The translations under genes were made by a program, and so were the position numbers. A stretch of 64,000 nt of DNA from contig JASAMV010006278.1 of assembly GCA_030248065.1 (NCBI GenBank), positions 1-64,000 on the forward strand. The letters run 5' to 3'. The notes beneath the pieces were generated by a model, which was given only the letters and a program-made list of their open reading frames with translations, did no database searches and had not been told where the DNA came from. The stretch comes from Rhynchonema sp. JSB1_4 (lineage: Eukaryota > Nematoda > Chromadorea > Monhysterida > Xyalidae). This document shows, piece after piece, positions 1-19,395 of this stretch. Every line of letters begins with the position of its first letter. Within the stretch, counting starts at the first letter, position 1.

Positions 1-463
1 TTAGGCTTAATGTGCCACAGTGTGTTATGATGTGATGACTGATGAGCACCACACAACCGCTTTGGCGAATACTGTCTGCATCAGCCGTATGATTGTCATT
101 GCTTCTTGTCTAGCTTCTCAACGATTTTTTGTGCGTTGTTTTTCGAGAAGCACCAAACAAGTGACACACAGCGAACTTGGGCCAACGCAATCCAGAGGCG
201 TTTCTTTTGTTAACAACAACATGGGTTATGCACTATGTCGTCAATATGAAGCATAAAAACGTGGAACAACACACAACGCTCAAATGAGAAGAAGCCCGAT
301 GGGGCGCAAAAACTAAACTGGCAAGTTGGAGCGGCCGTCCAATTGTGACGTCTCTCACTTGTTTGTGTCCAATGTTTGGTGCAGGTCCGGTGTGGCACTT
401 TAGTTACTTTGCTGCCACACATTATCGTACCATCGTTCTTCGTTTCCACTTTGGCTCAAAAAA
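1..463. other. Upstream flank, no gene recognised
   Basis: Short open frames on both strands here look like shadows without domain-like content. The last ~100 bases before 464 would be promoter and 5' leader of the EGF-repeat gene. I see no clear TATA box or other named site. Confidence 0.5.
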
Positions 464-2671
464 ATGGCTACCGCTCTGGAGCCAGTGATAATTTTCATGA
501 GTGGCCTGGTCACATCATTGGCATTACAAACATTCAACCACTCGGTGTACTACTTTGAATCCTACGAGACGTTTCGCAAATACACCGATTGCATAAATCT
601 GGCCAGAATGGTTGAGCATCAGAATTTCGGCACAATTTTGGGGCTGGAAGCGGACCGTGACGTGCCGAATATGTACAAAAAGGTGAACATCAAGGACTAC
701 GAACCGTCATTGGTCGGTATTAGGAAGACCATGTTGACAATGCGACAGTTCTGTGACCAGTGTAGGCGAGGGGGCTTCAACGAGACGAAATGTGATGTCA
801 ATAAGTGTTATAAAGGTTAGATTTTTTGCATCACGTACATGTATACATGTGCCTGGGCAAGTTGAAACAGTATCATACTTGATGCTCGATCGGCCCTGCT
901 TGCTCATGCTGCTCTTTCGATTAAAAAAGAGTAGTAGATTTACGGAGGCCATTCTTGACCAGCGTAAAAGTTGCTCCCAGACAGCTAATGAACACGCTAT
1001 TTGTGACGCCAGGCAAATTTAGTGACATCAGTCAACCGAAATTATCCTCAAGGCATCCGATACGATCACCAAGTTTGATATTCAATATCTGCCATTGTGC
1101 AAATCACCAACGCGTTCAAAACTCCATTCACTAATCGATCTATCAGCCAATCACGTATTCAACCCATTCACACATCAATGTGAATGTTCGCATCGTTTCA
1201 CCGACGTCAACTGCAGTCGACCGCGTTGTGGTGCACACGGTGTCAACCTGGCACACAGTCCGCACTTGTGCCAGTGCACGCATGTCAGATGGACGGGCAC
1301 GTTCTGTCACATTTGCATTGGTTGGTGTTGATATTTTTTGAATGGTGCCTTTTTCTTTTTTGTTCTTCATAGTCTTGTTCATTTTGTCCGCACTTTTCTT
1401 CCACAGCTTATGGACTGATGAGTACCACACAGGCTCAGACTAAGACGAACCGGAGCCACAATGGGTTGGCGGTGCACTGGGTCATCGTCAGTGCGAATGC
1501 ACCAACTGACACCAAACACCCGGATAATGGGCGAATGTCGCACACACATTTTACAGCCAAATCAACCAAGGTGTACCACGCGAATGGCACCAGTTCGTGT
1601 GAGTGCATCCCCGGTTGGACAGGACCAGTGTGTGACCATCGTATTTGCACGGATCAGTCGCGTACGATGGTCAACAATAATCAATGTGTGTGCAAAGCGG
1701 GATATAGCGGCAAGAACTGCTCAGAGAAAATATGCAAAAATGATGGATATTGGGATGAAAATTCAAGGTGCTGAGATCACCCAGTTTTTAAAAATGATTC
1801 TTGATGTCGTGAACGTTTCGCCCCCATTTTGTTCATGAATAACTCGAGATTCACTGACGTCCCTAACATCGATCAGCGTTAAAGTTTTTTGTCCATAAAA
1901 TAAAGGTCACTTGACCAAGACTATATCGTACCGAACCGATCATCGAGTTCAATACCAGTCCATTTCAATTACAGAAGCTGTCACTGCGCGATGGACTGGT
2001 ACGGCGCGACGTGCGAGTTGATCCAATGTCACAATGGGGGTACACCTGTGAATGACAAAGGCACACCACCAGAATGTGTCGGATGTTACTGGCCGTTTAC
2101 GGGAAGGTGAGACAAACATCTGGCCGGCAAAAAAACTATTCGTGATCGGATTTGTCTTGGTCGGTCACCAGACGGTTTTTTTTTACCACAACCGCTTTGA
2201 AATGACTAATTTCGACTAGGGTAAAAATGCCCATATCAGAGGGCTTTCACGTTTGGTCGAAATTAGTCACACAATACAGTGAACCTCGATAACAATCAAT
2301 TGGACCAAGACGGATTCGAACCGATCACATCATCAAGTCTGACAGAGGTCTTTAGTCATTTTTGTCACAGATTCTGTCACCAGCCGCAAATGGTCTCCTC
2401 GATCACACGCACCGGTCCAATGGCAGTGCTTCTGTCGTGCATTGGCTTCACCTGCTGTTGTCTGTTTTGGTGGTTCACGCCGAATTTCTTCAATTCCTGC
2501 TGTTTTCCACAACCTCTGATTCGACCGATGCTGCCTGTGCGATCAAGGCGACAGATCATAAGGGTCCCGGACAAAACAAGGAGTCGGGAACAGCCTTGCC
2601 AAGACACAATGGTGCAATCCTATGTGGGATTCACGTCGCCAGATGAAGATGATGCAATAATGTTGGTGTGA
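464..2671 (+). CDS. EGF-repeat single-pass membrane protein (spliced)
   Basis: Probable cell-surface protein. Exons read as 464-~815, 1032-1320, 1557-1767, 1975-2106 and 2371-2671 (stop). The first exon starts at an ATG followed by a hydrophobic signal-like stretch (VIIFMSGLVTSLAL). It ends in a Cys-rich part (CDQCRRGG...CDVNKC). Exons 2-4 carry successive EGF-type segments, for example CECIPGWTGPVC and CVCKAGYSGKNC. The last exon has one membrane segment (MAVLLSCIGFTCCCLFWWF) and a ~70-residue basic-then-acidic cytoplasmic tail ending DEDDAIMLV. Junctions from exon 2 onward are in phase. Exon 1 with its best donor (AAAG/GTTAGA) ends one base out of phase with exon 2, so a small exon may be missing between 816 and 1031. 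A second acceptor at 1406 would extend exon 3 by 50 in-frame codons. I cannot name an ortholog. Confidence 0.72.
1471..1503. repeat. Dispersed ~33-bp repeat with GGTGCA...TGCACC ends
   Basis: The core GGTCATCGTCAGTG lies between GGTGCAC and TGCACC, which are inverted copies of each other. Other copies: 17374-17400, 17992-18023, 22689-22726, 26390-26419, 55528-55558 and 55871-55900 (+ orientation); 41302-41328, 50532-50558 and 51548-51570 (- orientation). All lie in introns or between genes, apart from possible exonisation of this copy if the acceptor at 1406 is used. The family is unnamed to me. A very short terminal-inverted-repeat element is one reading. Confidence 0.7.
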
Positions 2672-3303
2672 ATTGGACCTATGCAATGTTTAAAATGGTA
2701 TTGATTTTATTGCTAATCAAATACAGCAGTTGAATAAAAGTGTTTTCCAAACGGTAAATCAAAAATCTGAGCATAAATCATTTAAGGTCAACTTGCACTT
2801 CAGTTCTTCTGTAATTAATAAACCAAATCATTCGATTGAAAAAAAGTTGAAACCCAGCCACCAAAGAAAAACCGAAAACAACTAGATTGAGTTGAGCGTT
2901 GCTAATTGATATCAAGTTCACCCCAAGTTATTGCAACGCTTGATTTAAGAAGGCAGTTGTGGGCTTTGGCAGCAACAACGCTTTCATTCACCAATGAGAG
3001 TAAAACATGATCTTTTTTACTTTGATCACGGAGCTGGTGCGCCTAAACCTGAACCTGACGAGACAATGACCGCCACGGAATGTCCACACATCTCAAACCT
3101 GTGAGGCGATGCAACCCAAAGCGCAGTACTGCCTCTTGACGGTCGCGTAAAATTCTGATTTTTTAAGACGAAATCGAAAAGTGAAAACAAAGAAAATTAT
3201 AACGTGTCTCATTCACATAAATAACGAAGTGGTAAATTTTTGTGTGCATGTGGTCATAGTGGAATGCAACAGAGTATCCATCGGCCGTCAGTCCCCTCTA
3301 TGT
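2672..3303. other. Convergent intergenic region
   Basis: The space between two convergent genes (EGF-repeat gene on + and ShKT/DB gene on -) contains their 3' ends. It is AT-rich with no convincing coding frame. Confidence 0.6.
2733..2738 (+). terminator. Poly(A) signal AATAAA of the EGF-repeat gene
   Basis: A canonical AATAAA lies about 62 nt after the TGA stop of the EGF-repeat membrane protein, in AT-rich 3' sequence. Confidence 0.55.
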
Positions 3304-10497
<7,194 letters not shown>

Positions 10498-13400
10498 AAC
10501 GACTGATCAGTGAGATCGATATCAATTGATTTTGTTATCGATTGATTCGTGGGTCCGTTATGTCATTTTGTTGCGACTCAATTTATACACGCGGACTATC
10601 TGGTATCATACATGTTGTCACCGTAAACTTGGCACGTAAAGCAACGTGGGGATCGCTGAATTTATTACTACACGTTGAATTGACATTTACCTGAAAGCGT
10701 GTTCATTGATTCACTCATTGAGAACGATGCATTAACAACTACATACCATTAATAATATTATTAATGCCAATTATAAATACTGAATGAGTCCCGCAATCGT
10801 TATCATAAAGCCTTAGAACCAATGTGAAAGAAAGAGAAAGACAATAGAACAGATGCATGAACAAAAACAAAACCAAAAGAAACGCAACACGGTAATGAGT
10901 GGGTGTGACGTTTGAATGCATGTAACCAGCATGCGCATTTGTTAATGACCGACCATAACAATAGAAAGGTCGGCCTGGATATAACAATAAAGATGTGCTA
11001 TCAGTTGTCAAAGACCGACTTGTACTCTTTTACATTACTAACCACTGATTATGTAATATCAGTGCGTGCATCTTATCGACATTGAGTATATGCGAGTGCT
11101 GCATGCTTGGATGAGTGTGGAGCATGCCTCTGCTTTTCACTTGGTTGATTTGTAGAAAAGTTGTGTGTTGCGGTTGTGAAATTAGTCTGGCTCATAGTTG
11201 GTCCGTCAACGGACATGCCTGGCACAGGCAGAATATTAGTACCACACGCGCCAGCATAGTGTGAAGTGCAATTGTGAAGTGAGATTTTTATCGTGTTTAT
11301 GAATAATCTCGCTGCAAAACTAGGATTGACAAATGTCCGTGTGTAAAAGCGCGCAACATACTCATATGGACGGCCCTAATATTCTAGCCGCACACTGACG
11401 CAGAACACGCTGGGAGATCGTTTGAGTATAACCAACCTCAAATGCCGAAACTATGTCGAGCCTATGCTTGCGCATCTGGACAGGAGCTGACTTTGCTGAC
11501 GAGGACACGCGAGCAGGGACGAGACGCGGGATAATTTTATTAACAATTAAGGTGCTCATCTGGTGTACATCTTGCGTAATATATACCTACTACGTATGTA
11601 CGTATGTGTACTTGTCAGGCATCATTCATTTGACAAGGTGATCTGTTACCAAAAGACGTTAAGGGAAGTGCGTGCACATGCGAAACCACACCACCTCAAC
11701 TTTGAACGCCGACGTGAAGAATTTTTTGAAGAAAGTTTGTTTAAATATACAGACTATAACATATATATGTTTTTGGGAACCCAGACTATGATATACACCT
11801 ACCAGATGGGCCTTGTTATATGCATTCGAACGTCGAGAAACCGTTCTTTCGGGTGTCTCGTCAGAATTATGATACATACATACCTATACACTATGGTGAG
11901 AATAACTGATATCCCACCTTGCGCAACCCTACGCAACATGAGGTATTTTTTCATAATAAAATGTAATATCTCATTTTTTCAGCGTTACACTTTAACGTTG
12001 ATTTTTCTAAATGAGTAACATAAAAACTCGTACATTCCACTTGGATATCCAGCAATAGGGACAAACTGACGCGCGCACACCATGGGCTCGTGTTACATGA
12101 GAGTTTTGTCATAAATTCAATAGCATTGCGTGGGTGGGCATTGTGCAATCGTGGAAGATGAGTGTTATGTATCTATATTATTGTTATGATTGTTGAATTG
12201 ATTATTGAATTAAATCTTTCGCTATTGTTGATAACACGCAACAACATCTATTGCCGCTGGACTCCTATTGAAATCATGAAAAAGATCTTGACTTCACTGT
12301 GTAAACACGGTTGTTCACCACAACAAAACCGATGACCAATGTGTTTGGGATCAACAACTTATAGAATTTATGCGGTGCATAACCCGGGGTGGTGGTAGAA
12401 TCCTCACAAGAACACCCATGGACGGTGCAAAAAATAAAGTACACATGCAAAGAAAAAATGAAATCTCTTTCGGTTTGCAAACCTCTCTTGGTTGCCATTA
12501 AAGAAGACACATAAACACATAACCGGTTGGAGGGCGGATCAAGGAAGTCCATGGATAAAAAGTGCGCAATTCTCCAAGGGCAAACACGCGTTAAGTGATT
12601 CGGATCATTGAATATGAGTCTCTTAACCAAGTTTGCAAGTTTGACATCAACAAGGGGGCAATGGGTTGGTCACAAACCAGCACGTGAGGAAAGCATCCGG
12701 CCCCGGGGTTTCACCCCAATTGAGTTTTTACTGAGACGATATTGTCCTTTGCAATATATCAATGACAATTGTAACTTATTCAAAATCGTAAATATTACCC
12801 GCCCAAAGCAACAACGCGATAGCACTTGGCAGAAAACGAAACCCATCTGTGTAACGTGCACCTGGCATGTACATGTTGCTACAGATGCCGCTTTTTGGTG
12901 ATTTCCGCACCTGCCAATCCCTTAACTTTGTCCAAAGCATCTATAGCCAACAAAATATCTATTGAGCAAAGTGTATTTGTAGGTCACTAGAACAATACAC
13001 ATCCAACTAACTCAATCAACCTGCTTTGCCACGAGTTACACACGTGTATCATGCATACCAAGCGGCTGACTTCCGATGTCACTTTGATCTGAGCGCACAT
13101 CAACGCCTATATTGTCAAAACATTTGCCTGTTGCGATTGGGAATGTTTCACTACCGATTGGCATTATATCTTGCCATTTGTTTGTTCATATGTGTATTAC
13201 AGAGAATCACGCCCCATAAAGTGCCCATGTTCATAAGATTCAAATCTGAGGTCGGCCAAAAGTCAGGTGTTTATGGTGTATGAAGTTGTCAGCAGACATT
13301 GGAATCTCCTTTGGATTTGGTCACGTGTTTCCTTATACATATCAGATGTTAATAGAGACCACAGGATATGTCCACGTGAGGTGGGGCATGGAAAACTAAT

Positions 13401-13725
13401 AGGTTATGAAAAATGTGAATTCTTGCATATTTTCATAATGTTGATGCGACAAAAAATGAATTTTATGATAAATGCGTGAACTAACACATTACTTCCTGGA
13501 ACGCTTGGCTTGATGGATTAGACGTTACATTTTTTCAGCGCTTCCTGAGAACTTTTATATCTCGTTGATAAATATCTCCATCGGTAGACAGCCCAGAAAT
13601 AGGGGTCCACATTCGCACACTAGATTGATCATCTTGTTTAAGTCCCTTGACCAGCGTTTTCTTTACAAAAGTGGAGCTGTCAAATAGCCTATCCATTTGT
13701 TTGTTGAGTTGAGATGAAGTTTTAA
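10498..13725. other. Intergenic, no gene recognised
   Basis: This stretch runs from the 5' flank of the ShKT/DB gene to a MITE. It is AT-rich with only short unconserved open frames. 10498-10600 would include the ShKT/DB promoter. I see no coding pattern, RNA gene or tandem array. Confidence 0.5.
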
Positions 13726-14072
13726 GGGCTGACTTAGCCTGAACACGGAAACCGGAACACGGAAATAATTCCGATACAAAATTATTTCACTTATTTCCGT
13801 GTCACGGAAATATTTTTTTATTTTCGCGGAACACGGAGATACTGTATTTCCGTGTCAAGTTGCTGTTTGGGTCAACACCGGGGCTTTTGACTTCAGCACG
13901 CTGGCTTTTGTCATCCACCACCGCAAAATCACCGTTTGCGTGCCTGAAGCATTTCCGTGTTCCGTGGCAAGGAAATATTTCCGTGTTCCGTGATTGTCAA
14001 AAGTATTCACGGAACACGGAAGACGGAAATATTTCCGTGTTCCGGCTTCCGTGTTCAACCTAAAGTCCGCCC
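13726..14072. mobile_element. Fold-back MITE with TAA target duplication
   Basis: Terminal inverted repeats of ~50 bp start GGGCTGACTTAG at the left and, inverted, GGGCGGACTTTAG at the right. They are flanked by TAA at 13723-13725 and 14073-14075. Inside are many copies, in both orientations, of the self-complementary unit CGGAAATATTTCCGTGTTCC. The 3-bp TWA duplication and GGGC ends suit a PIF/Harbinger (Tourist-like) element; that class is inferred. Confidence 0.75.
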
Positions 14073-14318
14073 TAAGAAATAAAGGTTCGTGTGCGAAACA
14101 AACAAATGGTAACATTGTTATAATGGCATTGCAACTTTGAAAATAAAGGTTCGTGTGACACAATCAATAACGAAATGAAAATAAAACTACTGTAGTACAT
14201 AGCTGTTGTGCACTTAGCCCTAATATTAAGTCTAGATTTTACCCTTTGTGGGCCGGTAGCGTAACTTGAAAAAGTTTTGCGTTTCGAATTTGACAACAAT
14301 CGCAGTGATCACAGTTGT

Positions 14319-17300
14319 TCACTCCTTCTTCTCCTCGGCTGGTGGTGCATCTGCTGGTGCTGCAGGTGCTGCTTCTTCTTTCTTGGCTGCCGGCGGGGGC
14401 TGAAATGAAACATCATGCCTGGGTACAACAACTTTTCATGAAGTTTTGTATATCTTACACGTTGTTTTCTTTGTTTAAACCGAAAATACATAAAACTGAG
14501 CGGACTCCGTTTCAGCGCATTATTCCATGGAGTTTCTTTCCCATGATTGTCGATCTTTTCGGCAGGGAAATTTCGGATTCGACCTCCTCTAATTTTCATC
14601 GCAAGCGATGTTTTGCCAGTATTCCTTACATATGTACGTATAAACCACATCGATCGCAGGATATTGTGGAAAAAAATGAAGATCTCTAGAAGCATATCAT
14701 GTGCAAGCTATGTATGTTGTGCTCATCTCACCAACATATTGACGGACATCTGGCCACCACACAAACAAACGCCCACCTTTTCGTCGTTTATCATGTTTCA
14801 CACAAAATGTGTTCTTTTGTTTTACAGAAACACTGATGGTTTCGGACACGCGCAGGAAAGGGGAAAGACACTCTGTTCGGCTCTATAAGTGATATAAAAA
14901 CTATGAGTCATTCGCGTATCGCACGTGTGCGGTCCTTGAAGAGAGTGCATTGTTTGTTTGTGTGAGCAGGAAATCAATTGAGTTCGAAGAAGCCTAACTT
15001 ATATTCTTGAAAACCCAATCAGAGTTTCTTCGGAAGCCGTTCAGTGTCCGTTACAACTCAGTATTTAACCACCTCCGTTTCTGGTCTACAATTATCGTGA
15101 AGGATTCCTTCGTTTCTTTACCTCTCTGAGCAACAAGCACAAAACAACGGCAATATGGTTCTGTCATTGACGCTGCTCGGTCTGCTGTCCATTAGCGTCA
15201 TGCCGTATATGGTTGACGCGTCCACGCTTCACATCCACAACAACTGTCCTCACCGAATCAGTGCCGTGTGGACCGGCAATAATGGACGGTTACCGTTTGA
15301 GTTGTGTGGACTCAACCACGGACAACGCTGTACGCGCAACATGCGCAATGGCGATGGCGGCAATTTGAAGGTTTGTTTGTTTTTACCAATTTTTTATGAA
15401 TATTTTTTGCACTTGTGCGATAGATGCTTTGTTTCCCACCAATGCATCTGGATGTAATCAACTGATGAGCATGGCAGTATACCATCTTGGAGGATCCCGT
15501 CTAGAAAAACCGGTCGAATATTTCTCCACGGTGCCCTCAACACTTATTTTCTTCGCTTGTTTAGCACAGTGGGACGCTGCATGAGCCAAAGAAGACACGC
15601 CACAAACGGGATTGCCGATGTTTCAATAGTGTAAATATCTCCTTCCAGAACGGTTTCCAAGGTCAAACGCTGGCCGAATTCATGTTCCACGCAAACGACA
15701 AGGATTGGTACGACTTATCGGTCGTAGTAGGTTACGACACGCCCATGCAGATTGTGCCAAAGAACTGCAACGGATGTCCCGGCAATTGTTACGCGGTCAC
15801 GTGTGAGTGCTTGCTGATGTTTCATGTTATCACCATTGTGTCAGCAAATCGAACGCGCGGGCTTGTATTGGGGGAAAAACAATTGAACTAAACCCTTCGC
15901 AAATGCCGAACTCTTCAGGCCGGAACGCGCGTTGCCCGGATGCGTACCTGTTTTGGAATGACGACACGAAGACACACTGTGCTGCACCTGGTGGCTCTTT
16001 TGATGTCACGTTTTGTCCATAAGCGATTGTGAAATTCAGCGGAAAGTCGTTTTGTTTTCATGGTAACTTATGGAAGTTTGTCAGTTGCGACATCTTTGAC
16101 ATCGTCTTACGTTCGACGTCTTTGTTTTGTTTTAGACAAATTTCTTCAATAAGTCGTTTTACTTATGCTTCAGCTTTTGCTGTAAATTGCATTCTTGCAT
16201 TATTTATTGTTTGAAGAAGCATTTCATGTTTGAAAGAAGTGGTTTGTACCTATTATTGTCAATTCAATTATTGTCAATTACTGCCGTGAGGTACGGTATG
16301 CCCCATCACATACATATGCGTCGAAGCCACATTTACACGTTTTGCTGGACTGAAGGTTGTCAATGGTTCTCCGCATTCCCAAGACACTATTTGCTTCAAC
16401 CACTTAGCAAGACATGACCACACACGAAAATGACTAACGTCTGGTTCGTCGACCGGTATCGGTCCCATTTTGATGGCCGGCACTGGCGGCTTTGCGCCTT
16501 CGATAGGAGCCTGAAACATTAGACCAGAGATGGGTCGCTTTATGGTCGGTCCCATGTCAGAGTTTAGCTACCTCATAATATGCAAAAATAACATCGGCTG
16601 TTGCTATGCCCACCCGCTTTTCGTCAGTTGTGTGAGAACACCAATTTATCGCACAATCACTGACCGTTTCCTGGTATTTAGCGAACGGCGGATTATCCTC
16701 CATCTCCTTGCGCAGCACCTTTATTTCGTCCGCGTTGTACGTGCGTCCCCAGTCGGGTGGCGGACGGCCCGATCCATGCAACACTTCCTTCTGTTTCTTG
16801 GGACGATCCTGATTTGGCAAGGGATATGTGGCATGTGTTTGTACCCCTGTTCTGCGTTCAACTAACCCCCAATTGATACAAATCACGTCGTTCCCCGTAA
16901 GGTCGTCGATCAATCTGACGATCGGACGCCGACGACACTTGGATTTTGAACTGAAATGATTCTGCGGTTGAAGAAAACTGGCCAGAAAAAGTGGACCTAT
17001 GCTTTCTTTGTTGGTGTGACACGACGGTCACGATGTTGTATGGACGCACCGGATGTTTAGCGTTGGCGTACTCCTCAGGATCCAGACCCATTTTGGTCGC
17101 TTTCTGCTTCAGCCGTTGTTTGTGACGCTCTTTCAGCTCGCGAAGCTGCAAAATACAAGCAAACGCAGTTGTTAGAGCTTATTCAGGTAATCAAAGGTCG
17201 CTGGGGCTTGCTTTCGGTTCCTGCCGCGTCCAACTACACATGGTTTGCGCCCGGAGCCAGAGATGAAGCTCACGATCTGCAGATACAGAGTTGCGGGCCC

Positions 17301-19395
17301 CAAAAACACCAAAATGCCCTTGTCAAATTATCTTTGGCCACTGTCGCGTCGACTTGCTCTCGCCGACGTGTGCAGTGCACCAGGTCATCGTCAGTGCGGG
17401 CGAAATGTGTCAGAGACGAGCGCATAAACCCGGAAGTGCTCTTCATGTGAAACATCACGAGTCCCATATCACTAACATCGTACTCCTGTTTCTTCTGTTT
17501 TTCGGCCATGTCATATTTCTTTGTCTCCAATGTGACAATGCGTGCGTGCAACGCCTTGATCTTGCCCCTCAGCTGAGTCTCGTCCAGCGAATCTAACTCG
17601 AGGTCAACACTGAACTGAAAGTACACCGGTGAAATTTATATTTCTTAGGTTATTGGCCCGTATCAGGTTTGTGGGCACGCACTACAAGAAGAGGCAAATT
17701 TTATTCGGACTGTATTTTGCGACAGCGTTGACTGCACTAATTTTGATTGACAAAATGTGTCAAAGCGCTGCGTTGTCTCACTTGTGCCATGAACTCAGCC
17801 TTTGCCGCCATCACATCGTCGTGTTTCATGCTCTCGGGTGCCGGGGCCGGGGTCACACCGTCATCCGTCTGGCCCTCGAGTTTGTTCTGAAAAAAATTCT
17901 GTGTTTATGCGTTTTTCCCGAAAAATTTCACCGAGGTTAATCCAGAAACGTATACTTTTGGTTGCTCGTTTCGACCTTCACAGACGGGCAAATGCACCGG
18001 GTCATCGCCAGCGCGAATGCACCAGAGATGGCCACACTCGACACAACAAGAAACGATCTACATAGTTGTGTTGCTCGCGTGAAACATCGCTGTTTGTGCA
18101 AACGCACAAAGTAATCGGATCCAGGTCCAGAAACAATTTCAAAAAATCCACATGCCCACCTTTTGTGGCAGCACAAAGTTCGGTTTTCCCTCGCCCGACA
18201 CTGACAGCTTAGCAGCCCCAGCCATCATTTCAACCTTTTTCTTACGCATCTCCGACTTCTTGCGTTTCTCGGCCTCTTTGCGATTCTTGGCTTCCTCCTG
18301 CAACTCGCAGAAAGTTAGGCGGTGCACCACCAGGTCACCATTCCGTACGCGTGAAGCCCAAATAACCACGTGTGGTTTCAGGAACAACACTAAAAGCTCC
18401 GATCTGTGATGAAACATCACTAAATGTCTTAGGGGCAGCGCCGGTGCGCACAAGACAGTGCGTGAGGTTGGATGATGTTTCACTCGAACTATAAACGCAC
18501 CTCCTCCGCCCTCCGTCGTTCCTGTGCTCTGGCCAACATTTCAGCGATCTGTTCGGCCTCCTCTTGGCGCTCTCGTCGGCGTTCTTCCTGCAATACATAC
18601 GACCAACGTGTGATTCGAGATTTTGATCTTTGTATTCACTCAGGTTTGATCTTTTATTTGAATTCACCCGTTGTACAAGCAGTTCCTCCAGCTCAGCAGC
18701 CATCGCCGCCATCTCTTCCGCGCGTTGCACCTCGTACTCTTTGAAGAACTCCTCATCCGCCGCGCGTTGTTTGCGACGTGCCACCTCGAAATATGTTCGT
18801 TATAATTCTTTTTTCAAAATTTTTTTTTGTAAAACATTGCACATGCGTGTACTAACCAGCAACGCCTTCTCCGTATCCGTGAGCCTGAAAAGTAAGGAAG
18901 AAAATCATTCGCTGTTTGGGACGGTTCGCCTTGTCCTTGAAATAAATTAAAAAATGGTGCTTGTAACTGAGTTGAAAAAAAATCGATAGATTGGATAAAT
19001 GGTAAAAGTATACAAGAAACTCAGAATTCTTCACGAAATAATATGTTCACGAACATGCAACTCGAACATACTGACACCGTGTTCACTCACTTTCTTCTGA
19101 AATTAATTAAATGTGCAAGTTTGTTTGCTAATCCGCTGAAAATGTGGGACCTCCGAAGGCGTGTAGGCGTTCTCAAAGACCGATTTCAAGAGTTGAGCTT
19201 ATCCGCACAGATTATCGTTTATTCTTAGTGCGAACGCGCGCCAGAGTACTAAACGTCATAGGCCAGGCGATGTCGTGTTTTTGTCAGTTTGACGATGCAC
19301 GCAGGGACCGGTGGTGTACCAGGCGATCGTCTGTCAATGCGACCATCCCCAACCCACACTCACCCTTGCATCTCTTCATCTTCTTCATCTCCCAT
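14319..19395 (-). CDS. Troponin T, 12 exons, 373 aa
   Basis: Thin-filament protein that links tropomyosin to the troponin C/I calcium switch. Exons, 5' to 3': 19395-19364, 18884-18857, 18784-18668, 18587-18501, 18297-18160, 17886-17782, 17614-17477, 17145-17050, 16950-16867, 16808-16665, 16510-16439, 14399-14319. All junctions are in phase. The start is acidic (MGDEEDEEMQ), as in the family. A long Arg/Glu/Lys-rich helix follows (residues ~20-134) and contains GKPNFVLPQK. Then comes the conserved core: ALHARIVTLETKKYDMAEKQ, KKQEYDLRELKERHKQRLKQ, GLDPEEYANAKHPFKIQVSS and RPPPDWGR. The tail is Ala/Pro/Glu/Lys-rich (PAEEKKE) and lacks the poly-Glu run of insect troponin T. The last intron (2.0 kb) houses the thaumatin-like gene on the other strand. 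C. elegans has several troponin T genes and I cannot say which is orthologous. Confidence 0.93.
15155..16022 (+). CDS. Thaumatin-like secreted protein, nested gene, 209 aa
   Basis: Secreted member of the thaumatin/PR-5 family. Nematode members are linked to innate immunity, but a role here is inference. Exons: 15155-15370, 15565-15800, 15845-16022 (stop); both junctions are in phase. A signal peptide (MVLSLTLLGLLSISVMPYMV) precedes the mature start TLHIHNNCPHRISAVWTG. Further family landmarks are GQTLAEFMFH, DWYDLSVVVGYDTPMQIVPK, CPDAYLFWNDDTKTHC and the terminal FDVTFCP. The joint between exons 1 and 2 is the weakest: the usual WGRxGC segment is not obvious, though the frame is kept. A TATA-like TATAAG at ~14884 may drive it. 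The whole gene lies within the last intron of troponin T, on the opposite strand. Confidence 0.85.
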
